Part shown: piece by piece, positions 56,291-63,985 of the stretch
Numbering within the stretch: position 1 is the stretch's first letter
Layout of the letters: every line of letters begins with the position of its first letter
NCBI GenBank assembly: GCA_040224245.1
Contig: JBEGIR010000075.1
Span: forward strand, 38,667 to 102,666
Direction: 5' to 3'
Length of the DNA: 64,000 nt
From: Puniceicoccaceae bacterium
Lineage (GTDB): Bacteria; Verrucomicrobiota; Verrucomicrobiia; Opitutales; JAFGAQ01
Translations under genes and position numbers: made by a program
The notes under the pieces: model-generated
Seen by the model: only the letters and a program-made list of their open reading frames with translations
What the model was told of the DNA's origin: nothing
Databases searched by the model: none

Positions 56291-56975
56291 GGTGGAGGCA
56301 CTCGCTGGTGCACTCGGATTGATCCTGCCCGCTGACGTCCTGCACGATACGCGGCTGGCACGGGATTTCACGGCAGCATGCACCACCGCAGAAAGGGCGT
56401 TCGCAACGTCCATGAGAGGTCCGCGCCTCGATGAGTTTTCCACCTCGCGCATCATGGCGCGTGAGCTGCTCAAGGTGCTGCAACCGCTCTCTACGGCCGA
56501 ACCCGTTTCCATCTTGCCCGACTCCGATGGATGCGTTCGCTGGCCTCAGGGGTTCACCGGCAGTATTTCCCATACCCAGCGCATCTGCACTGTCGCGCTC
56601 TGGAAACAGGCCGCCGTGAATGCCAGTGTCGGGATCGATATCGAATCCCTCGGTCGCCTTTCCGAGCGTGCGCGCACGCGCATCGCTTCAGCCGCCGAGC
56701 AGGATCGCATTCACTCGTTCTGCGATCGATTCGGTATCTCTGCTTCCGACGCGTTCACACTCCTGTTCAGCGCCAAAGAAGCCTATTTCAAGTACCAGTT
56801 TGCGCACACCCGGCTCTGGCTTGATTTTCGCGATGTCGAGTTGCTGGACTTCAGCGATGAAGCGTTGCTGCTGCACGCACCCCGACTGCAAGGGCACGCC
56901 CTTCCGTCCGAGCGAAATGCGATCTACCGCTTCACCCCAAACCACGTCGCCACAGCTGTTTGGCATCGCGGTTAA
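56271..56975 (+). CDS. 4'-phosphopantetheinyl transferase superfamily protein
   Basis: 234-residue enzyme of the Sfp/EntD type that transfers the phosphopantetheine arm from coenzyme A to a carrier-protein serine. Signature motifs are present in order: GFTGSISHTQ (substrate loop), ASVGIDIESLG (Mg-binding Asp and Glu) and FSAKEAYFKYQ (catalytic Glu/Lys helix). Length is normal for EntD-like members. It could activate a fatty-acid, polyketide or non-ribosomal carrier; no such megasynthase is in the window. Overlaps the SDR gene by 20 bases and is convergent with the Fur gene 31 bases away. Confidence 0.9.
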   Translation: MESANAEVEALAGALGLILPADVLHDTRLARDFTAACTTAERAFATSMRGPRLDEFSTSRIMARELLKVLQPLSTAEPVSILPDSDGCVRWPQGFTGSISHTQRICTVALWKQAAVNASVGIDIESLGRLSERARTRIASAAEQDRIHSFCDRFGISASDAFTLLFSAKEAYFKYQFAHTRLWLDFRDVELLDFSDEALLLHAPRLQGHALPSERNAIYRFTPNHVATAVWHRG

Positions 56976-57006
56976 CCCCAGCCCCTGCCGATCACCTGCG
57001 GATGCC

Positions 57007-57483
57007 CTACTTCGGGCACGCTTCAGTAGCAGAACAGGCCGGGCAAATGCCTTTCACTTTCACTTGGATGCTCGAGGGCACATATCCAACCATCGCCAGT
57101 TTGGCGTGCAGTTGCAGGCGCGTGCATCCAGGATCCAGTTCCTCCACGCGTCCACACTGCTGGCACTCCACAAACAACTGCATGCTGCCAAAACTGCTCA
57201 GGCGATACCGCTGCTTCTTCTCCACCAAATCCGCCTCCGCAATGATGCCCGCCTCGATCAGGATGGGCAGGGTGCGGTACACCGAGGTGAGGGAAATGAC
57301 CGGATCGATTTCTTTTGCTTTCTGATACAGTGCTTCCGCGTCAAAGTTGCGTTCACACTCAAGCACCGCACGCAGCACCACGCGGCGCGGAGTCGTAATG
57401 CGATTGCCAGTCCGGTTCAGGTATTCGATGAATTCCGCCTCAAGGGAATCCGCCAGGACTTCCGGCTGTTCGATCTCACTCAT
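57007..57483 (-). CDS. Fur-family transcriptional regulator with altered metal site
   Basis: 158-residue regulator of the ferric-uptake family. Winged-helix DNA-binding domain (about 12-95: RITTPRRVVLRAVLE, ISLTSVYRTLPILIEAGIIAEAD) and C-terminal dimerisation domain. The structural zinc cysteines are kept (C107/C110 in ECQQCG, C147/C150 in GICPAC), but the usual HHDH regulatory ligands just before the first CxxC are replaced by MQLF (101-104). Metal-dependent regulation may therefore differ from classical Fur or use other ligands (C156, H126). Co-translated with the upstream 138-residue gene through a four-base ATGA overlap. Confidence 0.9.
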   Translation of the reverse strand: MSEIEQPEVLADSLEAEFIEYLNRTGNRITTPRRVVLRAVLECERNFDAEALYQKAKEIDPVISLTSVYRTLPILIEAGIIAEADLVEKKQRYRLSSFGSMQLFVECQQCGRVEELDPGCTRLQLHAKLAMVGYVPSSIQVKVKGICPACSATEACPK

Positions 57484-57896
57484 GCCGCTTTGTCAGCGTC
57501 GCGAAACAACAGCTCCATCACCACTTCGGGATGAACCCGCAGATCCGTTGAACGCCGCACATGCTGAATCGCACGGTTGCAAAACGCATCCAGACTGCCC
57601 TCTTCCAGCTGCACGGGCAGCGTCGCACAGAGTTCGTTGCCCTTGCGCACTCCAATCACTGTGTGGCGTTCAATCCACTGCTTGAGCGGTTCAAGCGACG
57701 GTGCCTTCTCCGGACTCGCCGATTCGAGCAGCGCGTAAAAACAGCGCAGGCACTTGCCCGGCTGCTGCGGTGGCTCGTGGGTCATCGAATACAGCTCCAA
57801 TATCCAGTCCGCCTGCTTGGCAAAGGGCTGGCACAGCGGCGCCAGCACGGCTGACGGTAGCGTTGGATGGGTTGGATTCGAATTCACAGGCAGCAC
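57480..57896 (-). CDS. Hypothetical protein upstream of and coupled to the Fur-type gene
   Basis: 138 residues from a GTG at 57896; other starts (GTG 57887, ATG 57785) are possible. No family recognised. It has a CLRC motif (about 49-52) in a helical segment, further single cysteines (NELCATLP, AFCNRAI), and an acidic/basic mix typical of small cytoplasmic proteins. The stop overlaps the Fur-gene ATG (ATGA), so the two are one transcription and translation unit, which suggests a function tied to the regulator, perhaps metal handling. Confidence 0.6.
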   Translation of the reverse strand: MLPVNSNPTHPTLPSAVLAPLCQPFAKQADWILELYSMTHEPPQQPGKCLRCFYALLESASPEKAPSLEPLKQWIERHTVIGVRKGNELCATLPVQLEEGSLDAFCNRAIQHVRRSTDLRVHPEVVMELLFRDADKAA

Positions 57897-57934
57897 TCAA
57901 CTGCATATGCGATTCAATCTCAATAAAAATCGAC

Positions 57935-57963
57935 AAAAAAATCCCGATGCCGCTGCACCGGGA
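57935..57963 (-). terminator. Rho-independent terminator after the small Cys-rich gene
   Basis: Stem TCCCG/CGGGA (57942-57963) followed on the minus strand by a seven-T run (57935-57941). It lies 33 bases beyond the stop at 57997 and about 40 before the start of the hypothetical-Fur pair, separating the two units. Confidence 0.7.
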
Positions 57964-57996
57964 CGTTCTGAGGCGATGGACTCGCCGGTGGATGCC

Positions 57997-58191
57997 TTAC
58001 GCTTCCACATATTCGCCACACCAATCGCTCTCGCTGGTGACGGGAAAAATCGTCTCAAACTGTGTTTCGTCATCGACTTTAAAGACAACAGTCTGCGGAG
58101 CACGCACACGGCACTCGCCTTCCGATCCTTCCACACGATTCCAGTGCGCACACGCCGCACAGGATTTTGATACAGTCTTGGTCATTTCCAT
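57997..58191 (-). CDS. Small Cys-rich (zinc-binding type) protein
   Basis: 64-residue protein with the pattern CAACAHW...GECRVRAP...FPVTSESDWCGEY. This Cys-x2-Cys, Cys, Cys-Gly-Glu arrangement matches a widespread small-protein family I know only as uncharacterised, presumably binding one zinc ion with its four cysteines. ATG at 58191 with GGAAG seven bases upstream; an ATG two codons later is equally possible. A Fur-box-like site lies about 85 bases upstream, hinting at iron or metal control. Confidence 0.8.
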   Translation of the reverse strand: MEMTKTVSKSCAACAHWNRVEGSEGECRVRAPQTVVFKVDDETQFETIFPVTSESDWCGEYVEA

Positions 58192-58273
58192 AGTTACTTC
58201 CAGGTTGAATTCTGGAGTGAACCTACTCAGCTTTCCACATTTGTAAAGCTAAGCACTTCACAATCAATCACTT

Positions 58274-58292
58274 GCTAATGATAATCACTCTC
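58274..58292. promoter_or_regulatory. Fur-box-like site
   Basis: GCTAATGATAATCACTCTC agrees with the classic 19-base Fur consensus GATAATGATAATCATTATC at 16 positions. It lies 83 bases upstream of the small Cys-rich gene and about 800 bases upstream of the Fur-family gene itself. Confidence 0.5.
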
Positions 58293-58441
58293 AACAATCA
58301 ATGAGTTTCAATCTCAACAGCACGCGTCCGAGCAACCTCTCCTGATCCACCCAAAGCATCTTCGCCATCAACCATAACTTATCACCCAAAACCGATTACC
58401 CATTCCCCAACCCCGTTCTCGTCCATCTTCTCTCATGGCAA

Positions 58442-58501
58442 TTTCCCTATCTTGCGTAGGGCTCCCGCTCGACGGGAGCCGCCGCTCCACCCGCCATGCC
58501 C
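58442..58501. repeat. 60-base repeat with hairpin, copy 1
   Basis: Begins TTTCCCTATCTTGCGTAGGG and contains a perfect hairpin GGCTCCCG/CGGGAGCC; nearly identical to 59352-59411. Confidence 0.7.
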
Positions 58502-58526
58502 TCCACAAACCATCGGTTCCCCATAA

Positions 58527-58710
58527 CGGAATTTGGAAAAATTTCGACTCCTGGACACTCGAAAACCTCAACGGTTCCACCTTTCCCACCAACAGGTTCA
58601 AGAACCACTCACAAAAACCTGTTGCGCGCAGCGCATCCTCTTGGACTGGCCTCGCCAGTCCATCCAGTGAAGCACAGCTGAACGATGTTTCAGTCCCAGC
58701 AGTGCGTCAG
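58527..58710. repeat. Intergenic repeat, copy A
   Basis: Starts with CGGAATTTGGAAAAATTTCG and ends near AGTGCGTCAGCCTT; includes the hairpin GGACTGGC/GCCAGTCC. About 85-90% like copy B by eye. Confidence 0.75.
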
Positions 58711-58936
58711 CCTTGCCAGGCAAGACCGATATTGAAAGAACCATACCCAGACATTTACTAACCACAAGGTGTCAACTTTTGATCAGGACGAGAGACCTGT
58801 CCCATCACCTATCGCCTATAACCACCCAAGCTAACACCGTTCGTCCTACGGACTCTCTCGATCCGGCTTCGCCGGAGCAGGATACACGTCGTTTCCTCCG
58901 TGTAACAGGTTCAAAACACTTTCTTTTGTTCCGTAG

Positions 58937-59124
58937 CGGAATTTGGAAAAATTTCGACCCTTGGACATTCGAAAACCTCATCGCTTCCACCTTTCCCAGC
59001 AACAGCTTCAAGAACCACCCCCAAAAAACCTGTTGCGCGAAGCGCATCCTGTTGGACTGGCCTCGCCAGTCCATCCAGTGAAGCACAGCTGAACGATGTT
59101 CCAGCTCCAGCAGCGCGTCAGCCT
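58937..59124. repeat. Intergenic repeat, copy B
   Basis: Same order of elements as copy A, with the same GGACTGGC/GCCAGTCC hairpin and GAACGATGTT tail. Confidence 0.75.
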
Positions 59125-59231
59125 GTTCCAGCCTGATCCAAGCAAAGCTTAAAAGCTTCGCCATCAAGCATTTCCGCTTCGCCACCGCAGCTCCACTACA
59201 CCCCTCATCATCTGAGAAATCTAAGTAATCG

Positions 59232-59264
59232 GTGGTTCAAATTCTATATTTTATAACCACAGAT
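59232..59264. repeat. Short GTGGTT...AACCACAGAT repeat, copy 1
   Basis: GTGGTTCAA followed by a T-rich spacer and AACCACAGAT; matched at 59577-59608. The arms are complementary (GTGGTT/AACCAC). Confidence 0.55.
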
Positions 59265-59351
59265 CTATGAGATAGGCACAGATAGGTATTAGTCGAGATC
59301 CAGCGCCCACCCAACCCAACACCGTTCTCGCAACAGATCCTCTCATGGTGT

Positions 59352-59411
59352 TTTCCCTATCTTGCGTAGGGCTCCCGCTTGCCGGGAGCCGCCGTTCCAA
59401 CCCGCCATGCC
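59352..59411. repeat. 60-base repeat with hairpin, copy 2
   Basis: Second copy of the 58442-58501 unit, with hairpin GGCTCCCG/CGGGAGCC conserved although the loop differs. Confidence 0.7.
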
Positions 59412-59438
59412 CCTCCCCAATCCATCGGACCCCCGTAG

Positions 59439-59552
59439 CGGAATTTGGAAAAATTTCGACCCCTGGACACTCGAATACCTCAACGGTTCCACCTTTCCAC
59501 CAACAGGTTCAAGAACCACCCACAAAAAATCTGTTGCGCTCAGCGCATCCTT
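59439..59552. repeat. Intergenic repeat, copy C (shortened)
   Basis: Matches the first 115 bases of copies A and B, from CGGAATTTGGAAAAATTTCG to the CAGCGCATCC segment, then diverges before the palindromic half. Confidence 0.75.
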
Positions 59553-59576
59553 CTCCATCGCAGCTCCGCTGCACAG

Positions 59577-59608
59577 TGGTTCAAACTCTTTCTTTCTAAA
59601 CCACAGAT
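59577..59608. repeat. Short GTGGTT...AACCACAGAT repeat, copy 2
   Basis: Second copy of the unit at 59232-59264, again directly beside the larger repeat family. Confidence 0.55.
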
Positions 59609-59970
59609 TACTGGATAACACAGATTCCATTGAGTCGAAATCCGATTGTGATCGTGATCGCACATGATGTGCGTTTCTCGCCCAGATTCGAGGCTTCCAG
59701 AACCGTGTCCCATATTGGGAAATCAATGCGTTTGTGAATGGCAATTTAGCCGGGAAACACACACAGCAATTCAACTCCGATCTCGATCAACGGCCAACCG
59801 CTGGTCAATTCTCCTATCTTTCTGATTTTGCGTTCCTTGCAAGCTTTCGCATTGCCTTCCCACCCGAATCCTTTTAGACAAACTTCGTGCAAATTTCCTC
59901 ACCTCATTACCCCTGTTATCTGCCTTTGAATGGCAACTAATATAACTGTTGTGCAATAATTTAAAAGAAT

Positions 59971-61512
59971 ATGAGCATCCAACTAAAACAACATCTCGAA
60001 AATCATAACTCCTCACCATTCTTGTTTTTGGGCTCTGGTTTCAGTAGGAGATATTTAGGTCTAGAAGACTGGGAAGGATTGTTGAAAAAGTTTTCTGGAA
60101 ACCTGAAGCCTTATGAGTTCTACAAGGGAAAGGGCAATGGTCAACTTCCGGCGATTGCCTCGTTAGTAGCATCTGATTTTCATGATTACTGGTGGAGTAA
60201 TAATGACCAAGAATCTGAAAGAAAAAAATACTCACTCTTGTGTATCAATGAAAGCTCACCAATAAAGATTGAAATATCCAAATACCTCAAAGGTATTTCC
60301 AATAGAATCTATGAAAATAGTGAATTGAAAGATGAAGTCGCTCAATTGTCGAAGCTAAACGTAGATGGTGTAATCACTACAAACTGGGATCTGCTTTGCG
60401 AGACATTGTTTCCCAAATATAAGGTTTTCGTTGGACAAAATCCTTTATTAGCCAGCCACCCTCACAATATCGGAGAAATATACAAAATACACGGGTGTTG
60501 TTCCCAACCAAATTCGCTGGTTCTCACAGATGAAGATTATAATCAATTTCGAAAAAAGCAGGCCTATTTGGCAGCAAAATTGATTACTATTTTTGTAGAG
60601 CATCCAATAATTTTCATAGGATACTCACTTTCTGATCCCAATATAATATCACTTCTTAGTGATATTATTGTAGGACTAGGAGAAGATCAGGTTAAAAAGA
60701 TTCAAAATAACCTTATCTTCATTCAAAGATCAAAACCTGACCGTCCTGAGGCATTTGAATCAAGCACAATTGTAGTAGGAAGCCTTCATTTACCTGTTAC
60801 CAGAATTGTGACCTCTGATTTTGCACAAACTTACGCTTCAATATCTTCAGTAAGAAGGAAAATCCCTGCAAGAGTTCTACGATTTTTCCGAGAACAAATT
60901 TATGATTTGGTAAAAGAGGAAGACCCTGAAAAAAGATTGTATGTAGTGGACTATGAGGACATCGAAAACCATGAAGAAGTTGAATTTGTTGTTGGTGTAG
61001 GAGTCATTAATGAACACTTAAGTAACGTCGGATATACTAGCGTTGGTCCTCGAGAGCTATTCGACAATTTGATCAATGGCGTGAACCAGTTGTCAGCAGA
61101 TAGCGTTCTAAAGTCTACACTTCCTAAATTGGCAAATGGGCGCAAAAGAATATATCTACCCGTATATAAATACCTGAATGAAATAGGAATCAGAACCCTG
61201 GAAGGATATGAAGGTTCTGGATATGATTTTAACAATGTTCTTCAAACAAAAATTGAGGACTACCGCTCACAAATATTTACCAGGCAGTACAACACCAACT
61301 GCAAGGATATGAGCATCGAAGATCTCAAAATACAATACCCTGTAGAAAAAGTAGCTGCATTTATCCCGTTCATGAATGAAGAGGATATTCCGGTCGATTC
61401 TCTAAGGCAGTTTTTGTCAGACAATTTCGAACTCCATTTCGAGGGTAATTACACAACCAACTTCATAAAACTTTCATGTTTACTAGATTTACTCGAATTC
61501 AAACAAAACTAA
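59971..61512 (+). CDS. SIR2-like domain protein, possible NAD-depleting defence effector
   Basis: 513-residue protein, AT-rich compared with its surroundings, which suggests transfer. N-terminal SIR2_2-type domain (about 10-290) with the NAD-binding motifs FLGSGFSRRY (GSGFS 21-25), VITTNWD (Asn138), YKIHGC (His174) and FIGYSLSDPNI (217-224). In known immune SIR2 proteins (ThsA, DSR1/DSR2, SIR2-APAZ) this domain degrades NAD to abort phage infection; the Asn and His needed are present. The C-terminal 220 residues are not recognised and may be a sensor. It lacks the zinc-ribbon of deacetylase sirtuins. No obvious partner of a named system is adjacent, though small unknown genes follow. Defence is inference from fold, composition and the IS element nearby. 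Confidence 0.85.
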   Translation: MSIQLKQHLENHNSSPFLFLGSGFSRRYLGLEDWEGLLKKFSGNLKPYEFYKGKGNGQLPAIASLVASDFHDYWWSNNDQESERKKYSLLCINESSPIKIEISKYLKGISNRIYENSELKDEVAQLSKLNVDGVITTNWDLLCETLFPKYKVFVGQNPLLASHPHNIGEIYKIHGCCSQPNSLVLTDEDYNQFRKKQAYLAAKLITIFVEHPIIFIGYSLSDPNIISLLSDIIVGLGEDQVKKIQNNLIFIQRSKPDRPEAFESSTIVVGSLHLPVTRIVTSDFAQTYASISSVRRKIPARVLRFFREQIYDLVKEEDPEKRLYVVDYEDIENHEEVEFVVGVGVINEHLSNVGYTSVGPRELFDNLINGVNQLSADSVLKSTLPKLANGRKRIYLPVYKYLNEIGIRTLEGYEGSGYDFNNVLQTKIEDYRSQIFTRQYNTNCKDMSIEDLKIQYPVEKVAAFIPFMNEEDIPVDSLRQFLSDNFELHFEGNYTTNFIKLSCLLDLLEFKQN

Positions 61513-61526
61513 GCACAACAAAACAT

Positions 61527-61566
61527 TTGTAGTAATTCCGGGCACTTCGCGCCCTCCACACTACAA
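61527..61566. repeat. Imperfect inverted repeat after the SIR2-like gene
   Basis: Arms TTGTAGT/ACTACAA (61527-61533, 61560-61566) with a nested GGGC/GCCC stem. Fifteen bases after the stop; no T-run on the plus strand, so either a poor terminator or a recombination-type site. Confidence 0.45.
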
Positions 61567-61599
61567 TTCAGACGTTCTAAATATATCATATTAAAAATC

Positions 61600-61803
61600 A
61601 TGATTAAAATATCGTTCATTATCGAAGAAAGTAAATCACAGTTCACTTCTGCTGCATACGTCGATGAGTCCAAAAACATAACACCAAACGAAATAGAATA
61701 CTTAAGAAGCGTATTACCTAACCTTGTTCACGAAGAAAAGAGTTTGGCTTCTCGAATTCTGAAAGATTTTGATTCAAAAAACGAAGAACAGAATGATAAA
61801 TAG
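61600..61803 (+). CDS. Small hypothetical protein in the AT-rich patch
   Basis: 67 codons starting at an ATG with no good ribosome binding site. The product (MIKISFIIEESKSQFTSAAY...) is charged with no recognised motif. Its last 86 bases overlap, on the opposite strand, a better-supported small gene, so it may not be expressed. Confidence 0.35.
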   Translation: MIKISFIIEESKSQFTSAAYVDESKNITPNEIEYLRSVLPNLVHEEKSLASRILKDFDSKNEEQNDK

Positions 61804-61912
61804 GGATTAGTTTACCGTGGTTCTCGACCACCTCATTCGGAGTCTTAACGCCCATTTCCTTTTCCTTTAGATATACCTCTGTTCCATTGTTATATTTAAC
61901 GGTAATTTCCAT
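61718..61912 (-). CDS. Small hypothetical protein with a strong ribosome binding site
   Basis: 64 residues from the ATG at 61912 (MEITVKYNNGTEVYLKEKEMG...). The start is supported by an excellent Shine-Dalgarno: CAAAGGAGG at 61919-61927, six bases from the ATG, one of the best in the window. Function unknown; the N-terminal half looks like a small beta structure. Convergent and overlapping with the plus-strand small reading frame. Faces away from the membrane-anchored protein gene at 61970. Confidence 0.55.
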   Translation of the reverse strand: MEITVKYNNGTEVYLKEKEMGVKTPNEVVENHGKLIPIYHSVLRFLNQNLSEFEKPNSFLREQG

Positions 61913-61969
61913 TTTCGTCCTCCTTTGATTTAGCGGCATTCACCACCTCCACGTTGGCAAGAAACTAAT

Positions 61970-62614
61970 ATGGATCTACTAAAAACACTTTATGAAGTTG
62001 CAGGATCTGCTCACCCCAAAACGTCAATAATGGTCGCAGCATTAGTAGGAGCGGTCTTTTTCGGTGGATCTTGGTGGCTCATTGGAAAACAATACGAAAA
62101 AGAAAAGAAACAACCGTCAACAGAATCAAACACAAACCAAGAAGATTCGAGAATTTCACGTTATGAGTCAGTGAGTAAACCCAATGATTCTGATGATCAA
62201 ATCGTGGAAGAACTGATTGAAAGTGGATACGCAACTCTCATTTCGATCTCGGACACCAAAGGAAATAAAAATACTAATTCATGGGGAAAGAAATCCGGCG
62301 GACATTGGTCTAGTGCCAATCAGGTAAAGATATATCCAGGGGATGTTATTAGGATTTCTGCTACGGCAGCTTCACCTGAAGAAAAACTAATAGAATACAA
62401 GTTTTCGTTACAGAAATCAGGCATGTCTTTCGTTACCAAACAAGAATGGAGTAGTGATTCTGAATGGGAATGGAGTGTGAGGGAAGAGGACATTGGCCGT
62501 GATGTCACCGTGATGGTGTCGGTTAGATGTCCAAAGGATTTTTTTCAATTCAATGATTCAGATGATTACACCTACGCAATTTATGATGTTTTACCCAAAC
62601 CATCCAAAAAATGA
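61970..62614 (+). CDS. Membrane-anchored hypothetical protein with beta-sandwich-like domain
   Basis: 214 residues. An N-terminal segment is followed by one transmembrane helix (SIMVAALVGAVFFGGSWWLIG, about 19-39), a charged linker (KEKKQPSTESNTNQED), and a C-terminal domain of about 130 residues rich in beta-type sequence (VKIYPGDVIRISATAAS, YKFSLQKSGMSFVTKQEWSSDSEWEWSV, VTVMVSVRCPKDFFQF) that resembles Ig-like or Y_Y_Y folds but fits no family I can name. AT-rich like the SIR2-like gene. The IS element begins 20 bases after its stop. Confidence 0.65.
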   Translation: MDLLKTLYEVAGSAHPKTSIMVAALVGAVFFGGSWWLIGKQYEKEKKQPSTESNTNQEDSRISRYESVSKPNDSDDQIVEELIESGYATLISISDTKGNKNTNSWGKKSGGHWSSANQVKIYPGDVIRISATAASPEEKLIEYKFSLQKSGMSFVTKQEWSSDSEWEWSVREEDIGRDVTVMVSVRCPKDFFQFNDSDDYTYAIYDVLPKPSKK

Positions 62615-62634
62615 AAGAGTGCCAACAAGTAGGA

Positions 62635-62644
62635 ATGAGAAGGC
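62635..62644 (+). repeat. Left subterminal inverted repeat of the IS element
   Basis: ATGAGAAGGC, exact reverse complement of 63986-63995. Confidence 0.7.
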
Positions 62645-62690
62645 GCAAAGACAAATCGCAATGAAGCGATGAGTCCGTTAGAACGCCTTT

Positions 62691-63731
62691 ATGAAAACAT
62701 CAACCTATACAATTGGATTGGATCTCAGTGACCGCAAAGTAGCGGTATGTGTGCTCGATGGGAGCGGAAAAGTGGTTGAAGAAACTAGCCTGCCAAACGA
62801 GGTCAAAACCTACGTTGCCATCAGCGGGACCTACCCTGGAGCAACGATTGCATTGGAAACCGGAACCCACTCGCCCTGGGTCAGCCGAACCCTATCGACC
62901 CACTCGATGAAGGTACTCGTGGCCAATGCGCGCAAACTTAGGGCCATTTACAAAAGCGATCACAAAAGCGACCAGAACGATGCGCGCATGCTCGCCAAGA
63001 TTGCCCGGGTGGATCCTGAATTGCTTAGCCCAATCCAACATCGCAGTGAAGCAGCTCAAAAGGATCTTATCAAACTCAAGGTTCGGCAATCACTGGTGCA
63101 AGCCAGGGTCAAACACATCAACTCGGCCCGAACCCTGCTCAAGAGCATCGGTGTGCGTTTACCCAGCCAGATCAGCTCAGAGGCGTTCCCGCGAAAAGCA
63201 CGTGAGCACTTGGAGCCTGAACACCTGGAACTGATTGAAATGCTCATCGATGCGGTCGAAGAGCTCAACGAACGCATCAAAATCCTTGAACAGCAACTTC
63301 AGCAAATGGCTGCAAGCAAATACCCTGTGACCGAACGTCTGCGTCAGATCCCCGGTGTGGGACCGATGACAGCACTCTGCTTTGTGCTCAGCATCGAAAA
63401 CCACCAACGCTTCAAGCGCGCACGGGACATCGGACCTTTCCTTGGTCTGACTCCCAAAAAAGACCAATCCGGTGAAAGCGACAAACAACTGCGCATTACC
63501 AAAGCGGGAAACACACAACTGAGGTGCCTGCTGGTCAATTGCGCCCACTACATCCTCGGGCGCTGGGGTCCTGACTGTGATCTGCGAGAGGCAGGTTTGC
63601 GCATCTGTGCCAGAGGAGGTTCGATCTCCAAAAAACGGGCCGTCATCGCCACCGCCCGAAAACTCGCCGTGACCCTCCTGGCCATATGGAAGAGCGGCCA
63701 GGATTACCGGCCGCTCCGGATCAGCTGTTGA
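62691..63731 (+). CDS. IS110-family transposase (DEDD)
   Basis: 346-residue transposase. The RuvC-like N-terminal domain has the DEDD set: Asp11 in IGLDLSDRKVAV, Glu56 in ALETGTHSPW, and Asp94/Asp97 in HKSDQNDARMLAKIARV. The C-terminal Tnp domain (about 200-320) contains LRQIPGVGPMTALCFV, FLGLTPKKDQSGESDKQLRITKAGNTQLRCLL, where the serine of the SG motif is the expected second active-site residue. A coiled-coil helix (about 180-210) links the two. Full length, no frameshift, so the element may be active. These enzymes recombine donor and target DNA under bridge-RNA guidance. Confidence 0.95.
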   Translation: MKTSTYTIGLDLSDRKVAVCVLDGSGKVVEETSLPNEVKTYVAISGTYPGATIALETGTHSPWVSRTLSTHSMKVLVANARKLRAIYKSDHKSDQNDARMLAKIARVDPELLSPIQHRSEAAQKDLIKLKVRQSLVQARVKHINSARTLLKSIGVRLPSQISSEAFPRKAREHLEPEHLELIEMLIDAVEELNERIKILEQQLQQMAASKYPVTERLRQIPGVGPMTALCFVLSIENHQRFKRARDIGPFLGLTPKKDQSGESDKQLRITKAGNTQLRCLLVNCAHYILGRWGPDCDLREAGLRICARGGSISKKRAVIATARKLAVTLLAIWKSGQDYRPLRISC

Positions 63732-63985
63732 GTCAACGAACTTTGACACCCTTTATGTCTTGTCCAAGCAACTGCGATCGACTGTCAGCATGAACATCAA
63801 CTCAAAAAACTCAATGCGATAACAAGTAAGCAGTGCTTGAGACTGGACACCCACCTGCACAGAAGTTTAGGATCACTTCACCAACAGTGCGTATGGAAGC
63901 CAGACAAACAAGGGATCGTCCAGCACTCCAATCACTCCTCTTTAAAAACCACCTTCGTGAACTCAGAAACCTTTTATCTTGAATA
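63732..63985 (+). other. Non-coding right end of the IS element, candidate bridge-RNA region
   Basis: 254 bases with no reading frame of note, between the transposase stop and the right inverted repeat. In IS1111-group elements this is where the bridge RNA is transcribed. I did not resolve its loops. Confidence 0.45.

Larger units (their letters stand above)
58192..59970. other. Long non-coding region with repeats
   Basis: About 1.8 kb with no supported gene. It contains a Fur-box-like site (58274-58292), three diverged copies of a roughly 115-190-base repeat, two copies of a 60-base hairpin-bearing unit, and two copies of a short TGGTT...AACCAC unit. Reading frames seen here share a recurring peptide only because they translate the repeat, so I do not call genes. 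Confidence 0.65.

Noticed and set aside
58368..59774. Three minus-strand reading frames sharing a GKVEPLRFSSVQ-type peptide
   Set aside because: They are translations of the intergenic repeat copies; ends and reading frames outside the shared block are unrelated and no ribosome binding sites were seen.
59971..61512. Protein deacetylase sirtuin
   Set aside because: The SIR2-type NAD motifs are there, but the zinc-ribbon cysteines of deacetylases are missing and the protein carries an extra C-terminal domain, as immune SIR2 proteins do.
61513..62690. Integron-type attC sites around the small AT-rich genes
   Set aside because: The inverted repeat at 61527-61566 and the CCGTTAGAACG near 62682 are attC-like in size or motif, but the paired RYYYAAC/GTTRRRY boxes do not match on both sides and no integrase is present.
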